Counted from the stretch's first letter, positions 1 through 5,969 are shown. The stretch: DNA of 11,040 nucleotides from Actinomycetota bacterium (GCA_005788585.1 SYBY01000371.1:1-11040); one strand, 5' to 3'. Numbers and translations: made by a program. The notes: a model not told the origin generated them from the sequence alone.

Positions 1-888
1 CCCCAGCACCTGCTGGAGGTAGAGGTTCAGGAAGAACCACATCGGGACCCACGCGGCGCCCAGCAGCACCTGCGCGACGTTCGCCGCCGCGAGGTTCGGC
101 GCCCGGAAGATCCCCAGGCGCATGAGCGGCTCGCTGCGGATGGACTGCACGGAGACGAACGCCGCGAGGGCGGTCAGGCCGCCGCCGAGGACGAGCAGCG
201 TCTCCGCCGAGCCCCAGCCCTGCTCGGGGGCGCGGACGATGGCGAACACGATCCCCGCCAGGCCGGTGGTCGCCAGCGTGGCGCCGAGGATGTCGACCGA
301 GCCGCGGCGAGCCGGGGCCGACGGCATGAGCCGCGGGGTCAGGGCCAGCGCGGCGACGGCGAGCGGGATGTTGATCCAGAACACCCACGGCCACGACGCC
401 CACTCGGTGATGACGCCGCCGAGGAACACCCCGGCCGTGCCACCGGCGGGGGCGGCCGCGCCGTACACGGCGAACGCCGTCGTCAGCTCCTTCGGGTTGT
501 GCCCGAAGAGCATCATGAGGAGCGTCAGTGCCGCGGGGGCGATGAACGCCGCGCCGACGCCCTGCAGTGCGCGGGCGGCGATCTCCACCTCCACGGAGCC
601 GGCGAGCCCCGCGAGGAGCGAGCCGCCCGCGAGGACGGTCCATCCGGCGGCGAAGACGCGCTTCGCGCCGAGGAGATCAGAGAGCCGGCCGCCCAGCAGC
701 AGCAGGCCGCCGAACGCGATGACGTAGGCGTTGAACACCCAGGACAGGTTCTCGGGGTCGAACCCGAGCTCGGCCTGGATGTCGGGGAGGGCCACGCCGA
801 TGATCGACGTGTCCATGATGACGATGAACTGCGCGAGCGCGATGACGGCAAGGGCCATCCAGCGCCGCGGATCGGCTTGGGGTTGCAT
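1..888 (-). CDS. MFS drug/solute exporter, DHA2 (14-TM) type, 3'-truncated by window edge
   Basis: This is a proton-driven inner-membrane exporter of the major facilitator superfamily, DHA2/EmrB-QacA type. The first 296 residues are visible. TM1 carries the DHA2 signature around Asp26 (IMDTSIIGVALPDIQ). Motif A (GGRLSDLLGAKR) lies at about residues 66-77 between TM2 and TM3. A Gly/Ala-rich motif C region (GAAAPAGGTAGVFLGG) lies at about 143-158, followed by WPWVFWINIP at about 166-175. DHA2 proteins usually run to about 470-520 residues, so roughly 180-220 are missing beyond position 1. The ATG at 888 is chosen because AAGGAG (895-900) sits 6 nt upstream. Unlike several neighbours, this gene therefore has a classical Shine-Dalgarno start. 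It follows the DUF4396 gene on the same strand after a 142-bp gap, so co-transcription is possible but unproven. The substrate cannot be predicted; a metal or metallophore role is only suggested by context. Confidence 0.93.
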   Translation of the reverse strand, partial: MQPQADPRRWMALAVIALAQFIVIMDTSIIGVALPDIQAELGFDPENLSWVFNAYVIAFGGLLLLGGRLSDLLGAKRVFAAGWTVLAGGSLLAGLAGSVEVEIAARALQGVGAAFIAPAALTLLMMLFGHNPKELTTAFAVYGAAAPAGGTAGVFLGGVITEWASWPWVFWINIPLAVAALALTPRLMPSAPARRGSVDILGATLATTGLAGIVFAIVRAPEQGWGSAETLLVLGGGLTALAAFVSVQSIRSEPLMRLGIFRAPNLAAANVAQVLLGAAWVPMWFFLNLYLQQVLG

Positions 889-905
889 GGTGTGCTCCTT
901 GGGGG

Positions 906-924
906 CCGGTCGGTCCCGGTCGGT
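906..924. repeat. Tandem 9-bp direct repeat upstream of the MFS gene
   Basis: CCGGTCGGT occurs at 906-914 and again at 916-924, an exact repeat with a 10-bp period (one helical turn). It ends upstream of the AAGGAG ribosome-binding site of the MFS gene. Repeats spaced by one helical turn can bind a regulator, but in such GC-rich DNA this one may be chance. No regulator for it is visible in the window. Confidence 0.35.
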
Positions 925-962
925 GAAGGATCAGAGGTGAGGTGCGGAGGCGCGCGGCCGCG

Positions 963-1034
963 TCAGGCGGTGCGGCTGCGCGCGGTGGCACATCGCCGGC
1001 GGGTGCCGGCTGCGGTCTGCAGGGCTGCGGTCAT
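963..1034 (-). CDS. Possible 23-residue ORF coupled to DUF4396 by ATGA overlap
   Basis: An ATG at 1034 overlaps the TGA of the DUF4396 gene (ATGA) and opens a 23-codon frame, beginning MTAALQTAAG, that stops at 963. The deduced peptide is Arg/Ala-rich with one Cys and has no recognisable domain. The ATGA geometry is that of translational coupling, and the third codon positions are mostly G/C. In DNA of this composition, however, a 23-codon frame is easily fortuitous. It is listed only because it is the sole ORF-like content of the DUF4396-MFS gap. It could equally be a leader peptide for the MFS gene or nothing. Confidence 0.15.
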   Translation of the reverse strand: MTAALQTAAGTRRRCATARSRTA

Positions 1035-1672
1035 CGGTCCGCCCCCTGGGTGAGCGCCGCGTGGGGCGCGTCATCGCCGTGGGCCGGCTCGTCCTCGCCC
1101 AGGAGCTCGGTGCCGAGGACGGCGACGCCGAAGGCGAACGCCGCGATGGCGATGGTCCCCACCAGCCGCGGCGACGGCCCGCCGTGGATCCCGGTCGCGT
1201 GGACGGCCGCATGCCCCTTGCCGCGGGCGATGAGCCATCGGTTGACCGGGTACGCGACGAGCCCCGCAACGACGAGCGCGAACGACAGGGCGCCCCAGAA
1301 GAGGACATCGCCCACGCCGGACTCCATCGCGCCCGGGACGGCCACCATGATCGCGTTGTCGACGACCTCCATCACGGCGATGCTCAGCGTGTCCGACGCC
1401 AGCGCGATCGGGATGACCACGCCCAGCGCCAGGCCGGCCCGCAGGAGCGGAAGGCTCGTGAGCAGGTAGCCGAAGAAGAACGCGAGGGCGACGGCCAGGG
1501 CGATCGTGCCCAGGTCGGAGAACCCCAGCGCGGTCCCGATGACCATGCCGAGGACCTCACCGATGGCGCAACCGGTCAGGCAGTGCAGCGTGGCGCTCAG
1601 CGCGACGCCGTTGAGCTCGCGCCCGGACGTCGGCAGCTCGTGGTGGTGGTGTGCGTGTGCCGTGGTGCTCAT
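1031..1672 (-). CDS. DUF4396 family membrane protein, probably copper-linked
   Basis: This is a 213-residue polytopic membrane protein of the DUF4396 family. The family assignment rests on the remembered motifs HCLTGCAIGEVLG (residues 30-42; His30, Cys31, Cys35, Glu39) and YPVNRWLIARGKGHAAVH (about 145-162). The N-terminus is His-rich (AHAHHHH, residues 5-11) and about five hydrophobic helices follow. The transport or binding activity of the family is not established. The Cys/His residues at the head of the first helix plus the His tract suggest metal binding (inference). An in-frame ATG also exists at 1744, but it would place both upstream operators inside the coding region and add an atypical leader, so 1672 is preferred although its ribosome-binding site is weak. 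Two CsoR-type dyads just upstream imply copper-inducible expression. The MFS exporter lies downstream on the same strand. Confidence 0.85.
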   Translation of the reverse strand: MSTTAHAHHHHELPTSGRELNGVALSATLHCLTGCAIGEVLGMVIGTALGFSDLGTIALAVALAFFFGYLLTSLPLLRAGLALGVVIPIALASDTLSIAVMEVVDNAIMVAVPGAMESGVGDVLFWGALSFALVVAGLVAYPVNRWLIARGKGHAAVHATGIHGGPSPRLVGTIAIAAFAFGVAVLGTELLGEDEPAHGDDAPHAALTQGADR

Positions 1673-1716
1673 GCCTGCCCCCGAGAATGAGTGTGCGCGT
1701 GCGCAGCAGCGGAGTG

Positions 1717-1735
1717 CATACCCATGTGGGGTATG
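1717..1735 (-). promoter_or_regulatory. CsoR-type operator, promoter-downstream copy
   Basis: CATACCC-ATGTG-GGGTATG is a perfect inverted repeat with 7-bp arms and a 5-bp spacer, centred on 1726. It has the TACCC-N5-GGGTA form of copper-responsive CsoR-family operators, which are G/C tracts flanked by AT-rich ends. It lies 45 bp before the DUF4396 start, just past the candidate -10, so a bound repressor would cover the transcription start. No CsoR gene is present in the window; it could lie beyond the right edge, upstream of copA. Confidence 0.75.
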
Positions 1736-1742
1736 TGCATGC

Positions 1743-1772
1743 ACCGTATCAGATACCCATGGGGGGTATCAA
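1743..1772 (-). promoter_or_regulatory. Candidate promoter of the DUF4396 gene
   Basis: On the minus strand, TTGATA (1772-1767) and TACGGT (1748-1743) are separated by 18 bp and resemble -35 and TANNNT -10 elements. The upstream CsoR-type dyad covers the spacer and the downstream dyad covers the expected start of transcription near 1736. This layout suits repression relieved by Cu(I). The elements are read by eye and are only a fair match to consensus. Confidence 0.4.
1752..1770 (-). promoter_or_regulatory. CsoR-type operator, promoter-overlapping copy
   Basis: GATACCC-ATGGG-GGGTATC is a second perfect dyad with the same geometry (7-bp arms, 5-bp spacer), centred on 1761 and 35 bp from the first copy. 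It covers most of the spacer of a candidate promoter for DUF4396 on the minus strand. Two exact copies of one architecture in a 54-bp stretch argue strongly against chance. Confidence 0.75.
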
Positions 1773-1796
1773 GGGGCGACTGCGCGGGTGTGCCGC

Positions 1797-2708
1797 TCAG
1801 CGTGTTGCTGGGCCCGTGGACCCCGCATCCCACCCCGACCATCCGGCCGACAGGTCATCGCTGACCACCACGACCTGTTGTCCAGGGGCTGGGTAGAAGT
1901 GGTCAAGCGGCTGCTCGCGGAAGTGCAACAGCTCGACTCCCAGTCGCTCGGCCAGGTCGCCCATGGTTGGGCAATACCCGCCGCTGCCCTCGACGAGCAC
2001 GAGTCGAGGGGCGGCGTGGCGCAGCGCGAAGTCGAACTCCCAGCGCTGGTTCGCTTCCGTGTGCGGCGTGTCCTGCAGCAGGAGCCCCACGCGTTCGGCG
2101 GGGCCGATGGCCCGTTCGAGCTCGTGGTGGGAGAAGCCGGTGAGCTTGGTCCAGCGATCGCGAAGGCGAGGTGCGACGAGGAAGCCGGACTTCGGATCGA
2201 TGTCGACGGAGATGAGGCGCCCGTCCACGCCGTCGTCGGCGTTGCGCGCCAGCGCGCGCAGGAGCACGAGCGACCCGAGCCCCTCGTAGATGCCGGTCTC
2301 CACGACGAGCGCCGGCTTCGTCGCTCTGACTGCCAAGTACCAGAGCAATCTGTTGCCGACGGGCAGGCGGTGCTTGACGTCGAATCTCCACCGCAGGCGC
2401 CGGGTGAGTCGCACGGTGAGTTCGGGGTCGGTCCGCGCCTCGGCGACATAGCCGCGCGCTGCTTCCAAGGTGATGCCGAAGTGCGCTGCCCCGAAGGCGC
2501 ACAGCTCGTCGTCGTTTGCGATCTCGTAGCTGTAGCTCTCGACCTCCGGGTCCCACAGCAGGTATCGCAGGTACATCTTCGGCTGCTCGCGCAAGACCAC
2601 GCCGTACTTGGCGAGAATGCTCCGCTTCGTGAGCCACCGGAGGCGGCTGGTTCGGCGAAGGACATGCCGCGCCCGAGCGCCAAGGGGCGTGCGATGCATG
2701 GGCGCCAT
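1797..2708 (-). CDS. Class I SAM-dependent methyltransferase (Methyltransf_24 / cephalosporin-hydroxylase-like)
   Basis: This 303-residue cytoplasmic protein has a class I Rossmann methyltransferase core in its second half. The SAM-binding glycine motif is VVETGIYEGLGS (135-146). It is followed by an acidic strand-2 motif, LISVDIDP (165-172), and by RLVLVEGSGGY (about 235-245) in the strand-4 position. The N-terminal 110 residues are Arg-rich helical sequence without a recognised domain. Relatives of this group often sit in glycan or secondary-metabolite clusters and modify sugars, but the substrate here is unknown. The ATG at 2708 is favoured because the operator/-10 dyad at 2717-2733 ends exactly 8 nt before it, as at three other genes; ATG 2699 is an alternative. 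It follows the M56 protease gene on the same strand after 33 bp, yet has its own candidate promoter in that gap. Confidence 0.82.
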   Translation of the reverse strand: MAPMHRTPLGARARHVLRRTSRLRWLTKRSILAKYGVVLREQPKMYLRYLLWDPEVESYSYEIANDDELCAFGAAHFGITLEAARGYVAEARTDPELTVRLTRRLRWRFDVKHRLPVGNRLLWYLAVRATKPALVVETGIYEGLGSLVLLRALARNADDGVDGRLISVDIDPKSGFLVAPRLRDRWTKLTGFSHHELERAIGPAERVGLLLQDTPHTEANQRWEFDFALRHAAPRLVLVEGSGGYCPTMGDLAERLGVELLHFREQPLDHFYPAPGQQVVVVSDDLSAGWSGWDAGSTGPATR

Positions 2709-2716
2709 CAGCCTGA

Positions 2717-2733
2717 TCCTACGGTAAGTAGGA
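2717..2733 (-). promoter_or_regulatory. Dyad operator / leaderless promoter of methyltransferase 1 (site A)
   Basis: Read on the minus strand this is TCCTAC-TTACC-GTAGGA, a perfect inverted repeat with 6-bp arms and a 5-bp spacer. It ends 8 nt before the ATG at 2708. The right arm plus the next base gives TAGGAT, a TANNNT -10 whose +1 would fall on the A of the ATG. GTGACC (2745-2740), 18 bp upstream, is a passable -35. This is the best-matching of the four copies in the window. Confidence 0.7.
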
Positions 2734-2741
2734 GGCGACGG

Positions 2742-3701
2742 TCACTCGATGCAGTGTCGTTCGGGCTGATGGTGGCGCCACTCGTGGACCCCGGCCGCGG
2801 CAGTCGCGGGGAGGGTGGACAGCGCGAGGAGGCACGTCAGTGCGAGGCCGACGGACATGCCCGTGATCGCTTGCCTGCGCGGTGCGAGGCCGCGATCGGC
2901 CCGCAGCAGCGTCTCGACCCGGCGGACCGTTCGTCCCGTGGCCAGTCCCGTCAGGGCGGGGGCTGCCGCCGGGGTCAGGGCTGCCTTGCAGATCGCGCGA
3001 GCCAGTACGACAGGATCGTGGTTGCGCCGCAGTGCCCATTGGTCGGCGTCCCGTTCGAGGTGGTACACGATTTCGGGCCTGGCGCTTCTCGCCCTGGGTA
3101 CGAAGCGGGCGAGTCCCATGAGCACATCGGACGCGAGCAGGACGAAGCGGTGCCCGCGGCGGATGTGTCCACGCTCATGGGCGAGGCTCGCGGCCAACTC
3201 GTCATCGTCCAGCGTGACGAGTGCACCTGTCGAGAGCACGAGGCGGGGCTTCGAGATGCCCGCGGTGGCGACGAAGACACCGTCGCCCGCGATGACGGCG
3301 GCGTCCCCGGGTGCGATCCACAGAAGGTCGCTCTCGAGGCGGCGCCTGACGTGCCGCGCTTCCCGCCACGCGCCGGCGAGCGCGAGGCACAGCGAGGCCG
3401 TTGCGATCACGGTCGGGGTGACGACGACGACCTGGGCGAGCAGGTGCCCGGTGGCGGCGAACTCGAGGCCTGCAAACGGGAGTGGGACGGTGACGCACCA
3501 GTGGCCGATCGCCCCGATGAGCGGCGCCGGGGCGTAGAACATGACGACGAGGGCCAGGATGAGCACGAGGATCGCCCGTGCGGCGACCGCGGACAGCCAC
3601 GCACCGGCCGCCGCGAGCGGCGCGGCCTTGTCGAGCGGGAGCAACGCCGGGAGCGTCGCCAGTCCGATCAGCCCGACTGCGGCGCCGAGCGCGGCCGTCA
3701 T
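2742..3701 (-). CDS. M56 (BlaR1-type) membrane zinc metalloprotease without a sensor domain
   Basis: This is a 319-residue integral-membrane peptidase of family M56, the signalling partner of BlaI-type repressors. Its zinc site is HERGH (His175, Glu176, His179), with Glu216 of HLERDAD as the likely third ligand. Hydrophobic helices lie at about 3-22, 40-58, 88-110 and 278-302. Unlike BlaR1/MecR1 (about 585-600 residues) it has no C-terminal penicillin-binding sensor domain. Instead it ends in a short tail after the last helix with four His and one Cys (His306, His310, His311, His316, Cys317), which might bind metal (inference). Its size is like that of the mycobacterial Rv1845c-type proteins. 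The start at 3701 overlaps the repressor stop by 4 bp (ATGA), so the two are translationally coupled and probably act as a sensor-protease/repressor pair. Confidence 0.9.
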   Translation of the reverse strand: MTAALGAAVGLIGLATLPALLPLDKAAPLAAAGAWLSAVAARAILVLILALVVMFYAPAPLIGAIGHWCVTVPLPFAGLEFAATGHLLAQVVVVTPTVIATASLCLALAGAWREARHVRRRLESDLLWIAPGDAAVIAGDGVFVATAGISKPRLVLSTGALVTLDDDELAASLAHERGHIRRGHRFVLLASDVLMGLARFVPRARSARPEIVYHLERDADQWALRRNHDPVVLARAICKAALTPAAAPALTGLATGRTVRRVETLLRADRGLAPRRQAITGMSVGLALTCLLALSTLPATAAAGVHEWRHHQPERHCIE

Positions 3702-4075
3702 CGGCGGCTGCGCTGGTCTGCTTCAGCGGCCAGGCGCTGGAGATCCTCGAGCTGGTCGTCCAGCCCGCCGATGAGCTGCGCCAGCGCAGCGGTCCGTGCG
3801 TCACGGGAGGCAGACGCGAGCGTCTGCTCGATCGAGCGCCGAACGAACTCCGCCTCCGTGATCCGCGGGGTGTATCGGATCGACTTGCCCTCGCGCGTCC
3901 GCTCGAGGAGGCCGCGCTCGGCGAGGCGGTTGAGCACCGTCTGGATCGTCGTGTACGCGCCGTTGTAGCGCTTCGGCAGCGCTCGGCGGACATCCTCGAC
4001 CGTTCCGCCCGCGATACGCCACGTCGTGGCCATGACCTCGGCCTGGAGCTCTCCCTGCAGCGGCGTGACGTCCAT
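3698..4075 (-). CDS. BlaI/MecI/CopY-family winged-helix transcriptional repressor
   Basis: This is a 125-residue repressor of the penicillinase-repressor family. The winged helix spans about residues 4-72, with the recognition-helix segment YTTIQTVLNRLAERGLLER (41-59) and the wing EGKSIRYTPRI (62-72). Residues 73-125 form the charged helical dimerisation region. It has no cysteine, so it is not a CopY-type direct metal sensor. The Asn-Phe bond cleaved in staphylococcal BlaI is also not evident, so any cleavage site must differ. The downstream M56 gene overlaps by 4 bp. The start is ATG at 4075, with TACCCT (4087-4082) 6 nt upstream as a possible leaderless -10. The divergent 90-bp region shared with the FkbM gene holds one copy of the TCCTAC/GTAGGA dyad, so autoregulation and control of the neighbours are plausible. 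Confidence 0.93.
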   Translation of the reverse strand: MDVTPLQGELQAEVMATTWRIAGGTVEDVRRALPKRYNGAYTTIQTVLNRLAERGLLERTREGKSIRYTPRITEAEFVRRSIEQTLASASRDARTAALAQLIGGLDDQLEDLQRLAAEADQRSRR

Positions 4076-4140
4076 CGGTGGAGGGTATCGGTCGCGCGGC
4101 CGTCGCGGATGCGGCGCTCGCCGGCGTCACGCCGCCCAGC

Positions 4141-4157
4141 TCCGACAGGGCGTAGGA
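4141..4157 (+). promoter_or_regulatory. Dyad operator / leaderless promoter of the FkbM gene (site D)
   Basis: TCCGAC-AGGGC-GTAGGA has 6-bp arms with one mismatch and a 5-bp spacer, and ends 8 nt before the ATG at 4166. TAGGAT (4153-4158) is the implied -10, placing +1 on the start codon. It lies 66 bp upstream of the divergent blaI-type gene and so could serve both directions. It is the only copy on the plus strand, yet keeps the same spacing to its gene. Confidence 0.62.
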
Positions 4158-4165
4158 TATGAGGC

Positions 4166-4921
4166 ATGGTTTCCCTTGCTCCCGGCCGCCTCGGAGCGAT
4201 TGGCCGCCGTGCTGCCGATCACGCCCGGGTCCGGCGCCGCGCCCGCGCGTTCCGGGCCGAACTCCGGCCCGTGGCAACCCCGGATCTCGAGGCGGTCGGC
4301 GATCTGTCCTACGGGGGGTACCTGCTCCCGACGGACGCGCTGTCGTCGTCGGGCGTCTGTTATCTGGCCGGGACCGGGACGGACATCACGTTCGATCTCC
4401 TTCTGATCGCCAGGTTCGGCTGTCAGGTCCACGCCTTCGACCCGGTGCCGGCGGCGGCGCGGTACGTCGAGGTCGCCGCGCGCCACGAGCCGCGTCTCTC
4501 CTTCCATCCGATGGCGTTGTGGTGTGCCGACGAGGAGTTGCAGTTCCATGCCCCGCGCGAAGCAGGGTTCGTCTCGCACTCGGCCGTGAACCTTCATGAC
4601 ACGCCTGTGGCGTTCTCCGCGGCCGGTCGTTCGGTGCGGTCGGTCATGCAGGAACTCGGCCATGACGAGATCGACCTCCTCAAGATCAGCGCCGAGGGCT
4701 CAGAGCACGCGATCGTCCAGGGGGCGCTGGCGGACGGCGTGCGTCCGCGGGTGTTCTGCATCGAGTTCGCGCAGCCCGGCCCCGTGCCCGATGTGCACAC
4801 CACCATGCGCCGGCTCGCTCACGCCGGGTACCAGCTCGTCGGCGCTTCCGTCCGTCCATGGAACTGGAAGCTCACATGGCTTCGGACGGATGGCGCCGCG
4901 CCGCGTCCTCGCCGCGGATGA
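4166..4921 (+). CDS. FkbM-family SAM-dependent methyltransferase
   Basis: This 251-residue cytoplasmic protein is of the FkbM type, a family of O-methyltransferases common in glycan, polyketide and surface-polysaccharide loci. The SAM-binding core begins at CYLAGTGTDITFDLLLIA (65-82), where the family's usual glycine motif is modified. It continues with VHAFDPVPAAARY (88-100), the acidic strand-2 motif, and IDLLKISAEGSEHAIVQGA (169-187), the family hallmark usually seen as DLLKIDIEGAE. An Arg-rich N-terminal segment (8-35) precedes the core. The start at 4166 follows a TAGGAT -10 by 7 nt with no well-placed Shine-Dalgarno, consistent with a leaderless mRNA. It is the only plus-strand gene, divergent from blaI, and its last 50 bp overlap the end of the convergent deacetylase-like gene. 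The substrate is unknown; a sugar hydroxyl is a reasonable guess. Confidence 0.88.
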   Translation: MVSLAPGRLGAIGRRAADHARVRRRARAFRAELRPVATPDLEAVGDLSYGGYLLPTDALSSSGVCYLAGTGTDITFDLLLIARFGCQVHAFDPVPAAARYVEVAARHEPRLSFHPMALWCADEELQFHAPREAGFVSHSAVNLHDTPVAFSAAGRSVRSVMQELGHDEIDLLKISAEGSEHAIVQGALADGVRPRVFCIEFAQPGPVPDVHTTMRRLAHAGYQLVGASVRPWNWKLTWLRTDGAAPRPRRG

Positions 4922-5897
4922 TGTCGATCTCGGCATGGAGTTCCGACCACCGTGCGGCGTGCCCCGACAGCGTCTGCGCGAGTCTGCGGAGGTGTTCCCA
5001 GCCGTCCTCGGCCTCCCACCCCCAGTGCAGGACGATGGGGATCCAGCCTCCCCCGCGGCGGTCGCATGCGCGCTTCGCAGCGGGCTCAACCACTGCCGCG
5101 TGGTCGTAGTAGGGGGCATAGCTCGGGAGATACACCGCGTCGCCCCACCATGTCGGGGCTCCGTGGAATCCGATCTGCATGACGCTCTCCGGTCCGCCGC
5201 AGACGATGTCGAAGCGCTGGGCGAGGACGGGCCACTGCCGGGCTTCGAAGCGATTCCACGGCGGCACGAACACACGTGCCGGTTCGCAGGCGGGGCGGAG
5301 GGCGTCGTCCGCGAGTGACAGGCGCTCGCGCAGTTCCTCGGGCGAACGACCGAGGAGTTCGGACTGGCGGCGTGGGTGGGTGTCTCGTGTCCGGTGATCG
5401 AGGCCGTGGACGCCGATCTCGACGCCTTGCGTCTGGACATCCGAGAGCGTCTGCAATTCCGTGTCGGACAGCGGGCGGTCACCGACGTGCCGTGGGTCCA
5501 AGGGCCGCTGCGACGGCCGCGAAACCGCCGCGAGGAGGTACGGCACCTCGGCGTCGGCCATGATCGTGTGGAAGCGCCTGAACGCTTGGGTGCCAAACCG
5601 CCGAGGGTCGTCGTCGGCCAGCCAGTGTGGATACTCGTCGACGCGGACGAGAAAGCGCGGGGATTGGGGCTTGGCCGCGCCGACGGTTTCCGCTCGCGCC
5701 CGTTCGCGGGCGATGATCGTGTCCTCGAACGTCACCCTCCCGCGACGCATTGCGACGCGCTGGGCTGCGCGGACGGCCTTGGGGCCCGTGCGGCGGCGGC
5801 GAGCGGCCGCGCGCAGGCTTGGCGGGATCACGTCGAGCGGCGCGGACGTGCCCGCGATGAGTCGCGCTGTCCGCCGCTCATCCTCGCTCCCGAACAC
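4872..5897 (-). CDS. Polysaccharide-deacetylase-fold protein (NodB/DUF2334-like)
   Basis: Read from a GTG at 5897, this is a 341-residue protein with the deacetylase (beta/alpha)7-barrel motifs: RVDEYPHW (85-92; Asp87 in the metal/base position, Glu88 replacing the second Asp), EIGVHGLDHRT (160-170; His164 and His168 as metal ligands) and FVPPWNRF (210-217). HWGWE follows near 300. Members hydrolyse N-acetyl groups on glycans; the substrate here is unknown. No signal peptide is visible and the first 75 residues are Arg/Ala-rich, so it probably acts inside the cell, for example on lipid-linked or nucleotide sugars. The frame is open to an ATG at 5951, but that would put the regulatory dyad inside the gene. 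The GTG sits exactly 8 nt after the dyad, as in three other genes, so GTG is preferred. The gene lies 72 bp past the metal operon on the same strand and overlaps the FkbM gene by 50 bp at its 3' end. Confidence 0.8.
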   Translation of the reverse strand: MFGSEDERRTARLIAGTSAPLDVIPPSLRAAARRRRTGPKAVRAAQRVAMRRGRVTFEDTIIARERARAETVGAAKPQSPRFLVRVDEYPHWLADDDPRRFGTQAFRRFHTIMADAEVPYLLAAVSRPSQRPLDPRHVGDRPLSDTELQTLSDVQTQGVEIGVHGLDHRTRDTHPRRQSELLGRSPEELRERLSLADDALRPACEPARVFVPPWNRFEARQWPVLAQRFDIVCGGPESVMQIGFHGAPTWWGDAVYLPSYAPYYDHAAVVEPAAKRACDRRGGGWIPIVLHWGWEAEDGWEHLRRLAQTLSGHAARWSELHAEIDIIRGEDAARRHPSEAM

Positions 5898-5905
5898 ACG
5901 GCAAA

Positions 5906-5922
5906 ACCTACAGCATGTAGGA
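5906..5922 (-). promoter_or_regulatory. Dyad operator / leaderless promoter of the deacetylase-like gene (site B)
   Basis: On the minus strand this reads TCCTAC-ATGCT-GTAGGT. The outermost pair mismatches, but the inner arms are perfect and extend inward (CCTACA-TGC-TGTAGG). It ends 8 nt before the GTG at 5897. TAGGTT (5910-5905) is the implied -10. The TACA/TGTA core inside it resembles the half-sites known for BlaI/MecI/CopY operators. Confidence 0.65.
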
Positions 5923-5969
5923 TTTGGTCCGCGCATTCCGCTCCCCGGCAACGTCCGATCTGGCGCGGG

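Noticed and set aside
1673..1744. N-terminal extension of DUF4396 to ATG 1744
   Set aside because: It would translate the CsoR-type operator and candidate start of transcription, and adds residues unlike the family's N-terminus.
1506..3968. 820-codon open frame on the plus strand
   Set aside because: It is antisense to DUF4396, methyltransferase 1, the M56 protease and the repressor, all of which have clear family motifs. Its translation is low-complexity Arg/Glu/Ala-rich, as expected of a GC-rich shadow frame.
4083..4089. GGGTATC before the repressor gene, resembling a CsoR half-site
   Set aside because: There is no matching partner arm at the 5-bp spacing, so it is a single half-site and probably chance. 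The overlapping TACCCT is mentioned only as a possible -10.
4307..4323. A fifth apparent copy of the dyad, TCCTAC-GGGGG-GTACCT
   Set aside because: Only the left arm and GTA match. It lies inside the FkbM coding region (residues around LSYGGYL) and is not 8 nt from any start codon.
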